Below the pieces are notes generated by a model, which was given only the letters and a program-made list of their open reading frames with translations, did no database searches and was not told the origin of the DNA. A program made the position numbers and the translations under genes. DNA of 6,756 nucleotides from JAZLIC01 sp045617225 (GTDB lineage Bacteria > Bacillota > Clostridia > Monoglobales > Monoglobaceae): assembly GCA_045617225.1 (NCBI GenBank), contig JAZLIC010000037.1, positions 1-6,756 on the forward strand. The letters run 5' to 3'. This document shows, one piece after another, positions 1 through 5,093 of the stretch (positions within the stretch are counted from its first letter, which is position 1; the number at the start of each line of letters is the position of its first letter).

Positions 1-134
1 GCCTTGGTCTTAAAGAAGCTAAGGAATTAGTTGACGGTGCTCCTAAGACACTTAAGGAAGCAGTTGCTAAGGACGAAGCAGAAGCTATGAAGACCAAGCT
101 TGAAGAAGTAGGCGCAAAGGTAGAACTTAAGTAA
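1..134 (+). CDS. rplL: 50S ribosomal protein L7/L12, C-terminal fragment
   Basis: The reading frame starting at position 3 encodes the last 43 residues of a protein and ends at TAA (132-134); the rest lies off the left edge. The visible residues begin LGLKEAKELVDGAPKTLKE and end in EEVGAKVELK, which is the classic L7/L12 C-terminal domain signature. This domain forms the mobile ribosomal stalk that recruits the translational GTPases (EF-Tu, EF-G, IF2). Codon use is strongly biased (CTT, GAA, AAG, GCT repeat), as expected for a highly expressed ribosomal gene. A terminator-like hairpin follows within 30 nt of the stop. The next gene is convergent, so rplL is the last gene of its transcript here and is not followed directly by rpoB. 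Identification is by family recognition and is secure despite truncation. Confidence 0.95.
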   Translation, partial: LGLKEAKELVDGAPKTLKEAVAKDEAEAMKTKLEEVGAKVELK

Positions 135-162
135 TTTTGGGCTATAAAAAAACGCACTAAAC

Positions 163-230
163 GAGCAAACCGAACCCAAAGGCGTACACAGGGTACTCCA
201 CGAGGTGACGGTTTGCTCATTTTTTATACG
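163..230 (+). terminator. Long nested stem-loop plus T-run, likely rplL terminator
   Basis: A perfect 10-bp outer stem pairs 163-172 (gagcaaaccg) with 209-218 (cggtttgctc) and is followed by ATTTTTTAT. The 36-nt interior is also structured: 174-176 can pair with 204-206, and 181-187 pairs with 193-199 with one mismatch around a 5-nt loop. The whole 56 nt can therefore fold as one long interrupted hairpin. It sits 28 nt after the rplL stop and best fits an intrinsic terminator for that transcript. The complementary strand also has a T-run (gcgttttttt) about 10 nt beyond the stem, so it could act weakly in both directions. It is larger than a typical terminator, which raises the possibility that it is a dispersed element used as one. 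Confidence 0.75.
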
Positions 231-260
231 CCCATACGGTATGATACGGATAAATACACA

Positions 261-295
261 TAAAAAACGGGCGACCACACAGGGCCGCCCCTACG
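261..295 (-). terminator. GC-rich hairpin with T-run, terminator of the dxr-rseP-TSCPD operon
   Basis: Read on the - strand, an 8-bp stem (290-283 with 276-269, one A-C mismatch, 6-nt loop) is followed at once by GTTTTTTA. This is a well-formed intrinsic terminator starting 15 nt after the TAA of the TSCPD gene. The + strand copy of the hairpin is followed by ctacgattcc with no T-run, so termination should favour the minus strand. The flanking CGTAGGGG...CGCCCG makeup resembles a GC-rich hairpin that I recall as repeated many times in Oscillospiraceae-type genomes. That recognition is from memory and not tested here. Confidence 0.8.
267..295. repeat. Candidate dispersed GC-rich palindromic repeat unit
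   Basis: The segment is a compact imperfect palindrome, far more GC-rich than its AT-rich surroundings, ending in CCCCTACG on the + strand. Only one copy is visible in the window, so repetition is not shown by this sequence. The call rests on resemblance to GGGCGGCC-type hairpins remembered from Clostridia genomes. If it is a REP-like unit, it has been placed, or kept, where it also serves as a terminator. Confidence 0.4.
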
Positions 296-305
296 ATTCC
301 CTTTA

Positions 306-551
306 TTATATTATTTCTTTTAAGGCATTGGCAAGCTGGTCAGGGCAAGAGGTGCCTCTGCCGCCGCAGTCAATACCGTCCAAAAGCTCTATTACACGAT
401 TTATTTCCATTCCCTCTACCAATCGTGCAATGCCTTGTGTGTTACCGTTGCAACCGCCGATAAAACGCACATTATGTACGGTTTTCCCGTCTGTTTCAAA
501 AGCAATTTTCCTTGAACATGTACCTCGTGTTGTATATAAGTATTCCTGCAT
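306..551 (-). CDS. TSCPD domain-containing protein, TIGR03905-like
   Basis: An 81-aa protein matching the small TIGR03905/TSCPD family, named after the motif seen here at residues 67-71 (TSCPD). Four cysteines are present, at residues 12, 34, 62 and 69, in the contexts RGTCS, GGCNGN, DCGGRG and TSCPD. Their spacing suggests a metal site or redox-active thiols, though no function is established. Related TSCPD domains occur at the C-terminus of some adenosylcobalamin-dependent ribonucleotide reductases, so automated annotation sometimes calls the stand-alone protein a reductase. Nothing here supports that: it is far too short and lacks the catalytic domain. The length fits the stand-alone family. 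A ribosome binding site (aggtga, 4 nt before the ATG) overlaps the rseP stop codon, and the gene starts 9 nt after rseP, so co-transcription and probable translational coupling are expected. No signal peptide or membrane segment is seen; it is likely cytosolic. Confidence 0.88.
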   Translation of the reverse strand: MQEYLYTTRGTCSRKIAFETDGKTVHNVRFIGGCNGNTQGIARLVEGMEINRVIELLDGIDCGGRGTSCPDQLANALKEII

Positions 552-560
552 AGTTTCACC

Positions 561-1577
561 TCACATATTAAAAATTCTTATCAAATCGTTCCAAGTTGCA
601 AAAAGCATAAAGCTGATTAAGATAACCATTCCGGCAAAATGTACCAATGCTTCCTTCTCTGCCGGAACAGGCTTTCTGAAAATAATCTCAAAGATGGCAA
701 AGAGTATTCTGCCGCCGTCTAAGGCAGGCAGAGGCAGAAGGTTCATAATGCCGATGTTTACCGATAGAAAAGCGGCTAAGAATATAAGGTCTAAAATTCC
801 CGATTTTGCCGCAGTACTCATAGCGCCGACGACGCCTATGGGACCTGATAAATCGCTTATGCTTGCACCGCCCGTAAATAACATTCTAAGTGATACAAAG
901 ACAAGCTTTACCATCCACAAAGTTTGATAAAAGCTCTCTTTTAAGAGGGTTATCAGGGTTACATTTTCTTTCCGAATATTAAAGCCGACTATATACACGC
1001 CGTCTGATTCCGTGGGCGTAAACATTTCGGTAATCTTTTTTCCGTCACGAAGGAAGGTTATACTGCTCTCGCCGCCGTTGTTTTGAGAAAGCTCAAAAGT
1101 AACATCTCTTTTTATATGGACACGGTTTCCGTTTATTGCGATAATCTTATCACCGTTCTGTAAAAATCTTGACGCATCTGCGTCCTGATGGACAAAATCC
1201 ACCGTTGTGTTATATATTCCCCCTGCCTCTTTGGCAGAGAAAGAGGTAAGACAAGTCACTATCAAGAAGCCGAGAAGCAGGTTCATTCCGGCGCCTGCCG
1301 CTAAAATAAGTATTCTCGGAAGCGGCTTTTTCCCTGCAAAAGAATTCTCCTTTTCCGGGTCGTCCTCCCCCTCCAAGGCACAAAAGCCGCCGATGGGGAT
1401 AGCACGCACGGAGTAGAGCGTTTTCTTGCCCTGCTTTTTAAACAGGGCAGGGCCCATACCTATGGCAAATTCGTTTACATTAACTTTAAAGAGCCTTGCC
1501 AGAGCAAAATGTCCAAGCTCGTGGACAAAGATAATTAGCGAAAATATTATTATTGCGCCTATTATTGTTAAGAGCAT
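561..1577 (-). CDS. rseP: RseP-type site-2 zinc metalloprotease (M50), PDZ-containing
   Basis: A 338-aa polytopic membrane protease of the M50/RseP family, which cuts substrates such as anti-sigma factors or leftover signal peptides within the membrane. The zinc motif HELGH is at residues 19-23 at the end of the first membrane helix (about 3-18). The third zinc ligand lies in the LPALDGGRI segment (D287). Other membrane helices are likely around 88-110, 262-282 and 310-328. A single PDZ domain spans about 118-190 (ING at 148-150 in its core), as in Gram-positive homologues; the E. coli protein has two. The family motif SGPIGV is at 244-249. Length is normal for Firmicutes (about 335-430 aa). 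The ATG overlaps the end of dxr by 10 nt and is preceded by GGAGG with a 7-nt spacing, which fixes the start and implies translational coupling. The gene depends on the dxr promoter; no separate promoter is apparent. Confidence 0.95.
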   Translation of the reverse strand: MLLTIIGAIIIFSLIIFVHELGHFALARLFKVNVNEFAIGMGPALFKKQGKKTLYSVRAIPIGGFCALEGEDDPEKENSFAGKKPLPRILILAAGAGMNLLLGFLIVTCLTSFSAKEAGGIYNTTVDFVHQDADASRFLQNGDKIIAINGNRVHIKRDVTFELSQNNGGESSITFLRDGKKITEMFTPTESDGVYIVGFNIRKENVTLITLLKESFYQTLWMVKLVFVSLRMLFTGGASISDLSGPIGVVGAMSTAAKSGILDLIFLAAFLSVNIGIMNLLPLPALDGGRILFAIFEIIFRKPVPAEKEALVHFAGMVILISFMLFATWNDLIRIFNM

Positions 1578-2725
1578 TTACAGTCCTCCGATACCGTATA
1601 CCTGACTTCCTTGTCTATTGCTATCAAATCTTCAAGAGTTGGGTCTTTTACATTATTATACTTTCCCAAAGCAGCGGAAACTATTTCGGGAATATCCAAA
1701 AAGCCTATTTCGTCTTTTAAGAATTTGCCGACTGCAACCTCATTTGCGGCGTTCATAACCGTTGGCATAATTCCGCCTGCTTTTCCTGCCTCCTTGGCAA
1801 TGGCAAGACATGGGAAGGCTTCCTCGTCCGGCTTATAGAAGGTTAGCTTTGCAATATCCGCAAAGTCAAGTGCCGCATCAGGTGACGGCATACGCTTCGG
1901 ATATGTAAAAGCATATTGGATAGGGTGCTTCATAGACGGATATGAAAGCTGAGCGATAACGCTCTTATCATTATATTCAACCATAGAGTGAATAATACTC
2001 TCTCTATGTACAACGACCTCGACCATATCAATCGGCACATCAAAGAGCCAACGTGCTTCAAGCACTTCAAGCCCTTTGTTCATAAGGGTCGCACTGTCAA
2101 TGGTAATCTTTGCGCCCATAGTCCAATTAGGGTGTTTAAGTGCTTGCAGGCGTGTCATATCTTTAAGCTCGCTTCTGCTTTTGCCGAAGAAGGGACCGCC
2201 CGATGCAGTAAGCAAAATGCGTCTTATTTCGCCGTGAGCACCGCCTTTTAGTGATTGAAAGATGGCACAGTGTTCGCTATCTACGGGCAAGAGGCGTACG
2301 TTATGCTTTTTTATTGCACTCATAAAAAGGTTGCCGGCGGTAACTAATGTTTCTTTATTCGCAAGGGCAATATCCTTCTTTGCTTCAATTGCTTTCATTG
2401 TCGGAATAAGACCGGCAAAGCCTACAATGGCAGAGAGTACCATATCCGTGCTTTCCATTGTTGCCGCTTCAATTAAGCCGTCTGTTCCGCATAAAACCTT
2501 TGTAGGAGTGTCAGCGACCGTTGCCTTTAAGGCGGCGGCACTGTCCTCCTCAAATGCAACAGCGATTTGCGGCTTAAAAGCACGTATCTGTTCTTCCAAA
2601 AGCTTAATATTTTTATTGCCTGTTATTGCGTTTACCTTTATATCTTCTATCCCTTTAAGGTCATCAATTACTTGAAGTGCCTGCGTGCCGATAGAGCCTG
2701 TTGAACCTAAAATTGAAACTTTCAT
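1568..2725 (-). CDS. dxr: 1-deoxy-D-xylulose 5-phosphate reductoisomerase
   Basis: Dxr (IspC) converts 1-deoxy-D-xylulose 5-phosphate to 2-C-methyl-D-erythritol 4-phosphate with NADPH and a divalent metal, the first committed step of the MEP isoprenoid pathway. Numbered from the chosen start (385 aa), the NADPH-binding GSTGSIG is at 7-13. The metal-binding VDSEH segment contributes D149 and E151, with E220 in the MNKGLE motif, and TASGGPF marks the substrate site. The HPNWTMG and PSMKHPIQYAF segments and the C-terminal NAANEVAV motif are all intact. The E. coli enzyme is 398 aa, so length is normal. An in-frame ATG exists 12 nt upstream (2737), but it lies at or before the predicted transcription start and lacks a Shine-Dalgarno. 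The ATG at 2725 has GGTGA in front and gives the canonical MKVSILGSTGSIG start. First gene of the operon with rseP and the TSCPD gene. The ending CKCS, with two cysteines near the C-terminus, is a minor oddity. Confidence 0.97.
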   Translation of the reverse strand: MKVSILGSTGSIGTQALQVIDDLKGIEDIKVNAITGNKNIKLLEEQIRAFKPQIAVAFEEDSAAALKATVADTPTKVLCGTDGLIEAATMESTDMVLSAIVGFAGLIPTMKAIEAKKDIALANKETLVTAGNLFMSAIKKHNVRLLPVDSEHCAIFQSLKGGAHGEIRRILLTASGGPFFGKSRSELKDMTRLQALKHPNWTMGAKITIDSATLMNKGLEVLEARWLFDVPIDMVEVVVHRESIIHSMVEYNDKSVIAQLSYPSMKHPIQYAFTYPKRMPSPDAALDFADIAKLTFYKPDEEAFPCLAIAKEAGKAGGIMPTVMNAANEVAVGKFLKDEIGFLDIPEIVSAALGKYNNVKDPTLEDLIAIDKEVRYTVSEDCKCS

Positions 2726-2742
2726 AATTATCACCATAAAAT

Positions 2743-2771
2743 ATTATATACCCTATTACATTTTTTGTCAA
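2743..2771 (-). promoter_or_regulatory. Consensus sigma-A promoter of dxr-rseP-TSCPD operon
   Basis: On the - strand, TTGACA (2771-2766) is separated by exactly 17 nt from TATAAT (2748-2743), a perfect match to the housekeeping sigma consensus. The expected transcription start is near 2736. That leaves only about 11 nt of leader before the dxr ATG at 2725, and that leader contains the GGTGA ribosome binding site. No attenuator or riboswitch can fit in so short a leader. Confidence 0.88.
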
Positions 2772-2788
2772 TGCTGACGAAATTCTCG

Positions 2789-2817
2789 TTGACTTTAATT
2801 TGGCGATATGTTATAAT
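2789..2817 (+). promoter_or_regulatory. Sigma-A promoter with extended -10 for polysaccharide genes
   Basis: TTGACT (2789-2794), a 17-nt spacer and TATAAT (2812-2817), with TG at 2809-2810 forming an extended -10 (TGTTATAAT). The predicted start is near 2824, giving a leader of about 21 nt before the ATG at 2845. This placement also shows that the longer TTG-initiated reading frame starting at 2800 is not the real gene start, because that codon lies inside the promoter. The -35 boxes of this and the dxr promoter are only 17 nt apart (2772-2788), so a single regulator could affect both, although no clear operator is visible. Confidence 0.85.
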
Positions 2818-2831
2818 GTGTTATCATTTTT

Positions 2832-2838
2832 AAGGAGG
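2832..2838 (+). promoter_or_regulatory. Strong ribosome binding site for the pyruvyl transferase-FrhB fusion gene
   Basis: AAGGAGG lies 6 nt before the ATG at 2845, a near-ideal Shine-Dalgarno. It decides the start codon in favour of ATG 2845 over the upstream in-frame TTG at 2800, which would add 15 unsupported residues. Confidence 0.92.
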
Positions 2839-2844
2839 ATAGCT

Positions 2845-5079
2845 ATGAATAAACGAGTGGGAATTTTGACTTTATTCGGATATCAGAATTACGGCAACAG
2901 GCTGCAAAACTATGCCGTACATGAAATTCTGCGCGAAAAAGGCTACGAGAGTGAAACTATCGTTTATGTAAACACAACACCTAAAAAGGTTTTGCGTAAT
3001 ATAAAAAGTTATCTTCTTTTAGACGGTGCGGAGAAGAAAAGACGGCATAACTTCAAAAAGTTTGTAAAAAGGACAACGCCCATTCGCCGCATATATGGGA
3101 AAGACGGATTTGTGCCTGATAAATTGGCAAGCGAATATGCCTACTTTGTGACGGGCAGTGACCAGGTTTGGAATCCGGAAGTAAGGTTCCGTGATTTTTA
3201 TAATTTCTTTTTGCGTTTTGCAGAGCGAAATCAACGTATCTGTTTTTCGCCCAGCATTGCGACAGATGTAATCCCAAAGGAAACGAAACATAGCTTTGTT
3301 GAGGGTCTGGAAGGGTTTAGATACCTTGCTTGCCGAGAAAAGACCGGTGCAGAAATTATAAAAGCTTATACGGGGCGGAAAGCAGAAACGCTTATTGACC
3401 CAACGCTTTATATTTCAAAGGAGCGTTGGCACAAGCTCTATCAAAAAGAGTTTTCTCCCCAAAAGCCGTATATACTAAAATTCTTTTTGGGTGATGACGG
3501 TGCGAGGACAAGGTTAATTAAATCCTTTGCCGAAAAGGGCGGTTATGATATAATTGACCTTACATCTACACAAAGTAAAGAATACTCGGCAGACCCGAGT
3601 GAATTTTTGCAGCTTATTGAAAACGCAAGCCTTGTGCTTACGGACTCATTCCACGCTCTGGCGTTTTCAATCAATTTTGAAGTCCCGTTCTATGCATTTT
3701 CGAGGGTTGTAAACGAAGCAAAAAGTAAAAGTATGCTCCGAAGTACACGAATGTATTCAAGAATTTTAAACTTGCTTGAAACTTTTAATCTTTCGGACAG
3801 GGACGAAGAAGGTTTCTACGACGGCATAGACCTAAATATTGACTTTGCGCCTTCAAGAGAGATTTTAGAGAAGGAGCGGGAGAGGTTAAGCAAATTTTTG
3901 GATAAATCCCTGAGCCAGCAGGACGAGAAACATAATATTGCATATTTAGATGAGAGAGAATGTGTAGGCTGCAGTGCGTGCAGCAGCGTTTGCCCAAAGG
4001 ACTGCATAGAGATAAAAAGGAATGCAGACGGGTTTTATGTACCTGTTGTAGACGAGGATAAGTGTATTAACTGCAAAATATGTGCAAATACCTGTCCTGT
4101 TTTAAATCATGCTGAAAAAAAGGACGCAGTTATCAGCATAGCAGGACACAATAGGGACGAAAATATTGTTAAGCAAAGCTCATCGGGCGGATTGTTTTAC
4201 TCCATAGCAACGAAGGTTATAGAAAAAGGCGGAATAGTTTTCGGTGCGGCGTATGACAAAGACGGAAAAGTAGTGCATAAGGCGGCGGAAACATCAGAAG
4301 AACTTAAACCGCTTATGACATCTAAATATGTGCAGAGCTTTATCGGCGATACATATTTAAGGGTAAAGGAAGAATTGGCGACAGGCAGGGAGGTCTTTTT
4401 TGTAGGTGCTCCCTGCCAGACAGAGGGACTTTTAAAGGTTCTTGGCGGAAAGAGCGAAAATTTACTTATTGCAGATTTTATCTGCCACGGCGTACCGTCT
4501 CCAAAAGTGTGGGAGGACTATCTTAAATTTGCGGATGTCGAGGGAATTAAAAAAATTTCTATGCGTGATAAAACATATGGTTGGAAAACTCACTCTATGA
4601 GAATAGAACATTCCGGCGGTTTAATTTTGGAAAACAAGCATAAGTCGCCATACCTTAACGCCTTCCTTAAAAATATTATATTAAATACAGCCTGCTTTAA
4701 CTGTGAGTTTAAGGGGACAAAAAGGGTTAGCGATATAACAATGGGCGATTTTTGGGGCGTTGAAGGACATTCGCCGGAAAATGCTCACAGAACAGGCACA
4801 TCTATTGTACTGATTCGCAGTGACAAGGGAGTGCAGATGCTTGACAGTATAAGAGATTTCAGGTATAACGAGATACCTTTGACAATGGCAGAAAAATCAA
4901 ACACCGCGCTTATGTCCTCTGTTAAAAATTTGTCCGACAGAGATAGGTTTTTTGCAAAATATGACCGCAAAAAAGGGTTACGTTTTCTGAGGGAGAGCGC
5001 TTACAGAGCAAAGGTTAAGAAAAAGAGGCCCATATATAGAAAAGCCTTATATAAGCTTAAGCGTATAATTTTCGGATAG
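2845..5079 (+). CDS. Polysaccharide pyruvyl transferase-like / 2x[4Fe-4S] ferredoxin / FrhB-FdhB-like flavoprotein fusion
   Basis: A 744-aa cytosolic protein with three parts. Residues about 1-340 are a polysaccharide pyruvyl transferase-like domain (PF04230 type): NYGNRLQ at 15-21, TGSDQVWNP at 103-111, FSPSIA at 134-139, DPT at 185-187 and TDSFHA at 266-271. Members of this family attach pyruvate ketals from phosphoenolpyruvate to sugars, but this clade is not characterised in detail. After a charged linker (about 340-370) comes a two-cluster ferredoxin domain: C373, C376, C379, C383-P and C407, C410, C413, C417-P, both CX2CX2CX3CP. Residues about 430-690 resemble the F420-hydrogenase/formate dehydrogenase beta subunit (FrhB/FdhB): SSSGGLF at 445-451, GAPCQ with C524, CHGVPS from C547, C617-X2-C620, and MGDFWG at 633-638. 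A Lys/Arg-rich tail closes the protein and might help membrane docking. No signal peptide or membrane helix is seen. These two halves are often separate neighbouring genes in polysaccharide loci; here they form one chain. The flippase gene follows after 14 nt. Domain calls are firm; the reaction is unknown. Confidence 0.9.
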   Translation: MNKRVGILTLFGYQNYGNRLQNYAVHEILREKGYESETIVYVNTTPKKVLRNIKSYLLLDGAEKKRRHNFKKFVKRTTPIRRIYGKDGFVPDKLASEYAYFVTGSDQVWNPEVRFRDFYNFFLRFAERNQRICFSPSIATDVIPKETKHSFVEGLEGFRYLACREKTGAEIIKAYTGRKAETLIDPTLYISKERWHKLYQKEFSPQKPYILKFFLGDDGARTRLIKSFAEKGGYDIIDLTSTQSKEYSADPSEFLQLIENASLVLTDSFHALAFSINFEVPFYAFSRVVNEAKSKSMLRSTRMYSRILNLLETFNLSDRDEEGFYDGIDLNIDFAPSREILEKERERLSKFLDKSLSQQDEKHNIAYLDERECVGCSACSSVCPKDCIEIKRNADGFYVPVVDEDKCINCKICANTCPVLNHAEKKDAVISIAGHNRDENIVKQSSSGGLFYSIATKVIEKGGIVFGAAYDKDGKVVHKAAETSEELKPLMTSKYVQSFIGDTYLRVKEELATGREVFFVGAPCQTEGLLKVLGGKSENLLIADFICHGVPSPKVWEDYLKFADVEGIKKISMRDKTYGWKTHSMRIEHSGGLILENKHKSPYLNAFLKNIILNTACFNCEFKGTKRVSDITMGDFWGVEGHSPENAHRTGTSIVLIRSDKGVQMLDSIRDFRYNEIPLTMAEKSNTALMSSVKNLSDRDRFFAKYDRKKGLRFLRESAYRAKVKKKRPIYRKALYKLKRIIFG

Positions 5080-5093
5080 AAAGGGATAGTTTA

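Noticed and set aside
231..256. Short repeated atacgg motifs (catacggtatg and gatacgg) between the two left-end hairpins
   Set aside because: The copies are only 6 nt and the partial symmetry is 5 bp. This is within chance expectation and has no link to a nearby start.
205..927. 240-codon open frame on the + strand opposite the TSCPD gene and rseP
   Set aside because: It starts inside the rplL terminator hairpin and runs antisense through two well-supported genes. The product has no recognisable domain.
2262..2675. 137-codon + strand frame antisense to dxr
   Set aside because: Shadow of a strongly coding opposite frame, with no credible ribosome binding site and no recognised protein features.
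2800..2844. Upstream in-frame TTG start adding 15 residues to the fusion protein
   Set aside because: The TTG lies within the promoter, upstream of the -10 box, and has no ribosome binding site, whereas ATG 2845 has AAGGAGG at ideal spacing and begins the family-typical N-terminus.
3868..3960. Possible internal translation start separating the two halves of the fusion (purine-rich aaggagcgggagagg followed by in-frame TTG at 3898)
   Set aside because: No ATG or GTG start is suitably placed, the spacing is too long (about 14 nt), and such purine runs are common in Glu/Lys/Arg-rich coding sequence. It cannot be excluded, but a single full-length product is simpler.
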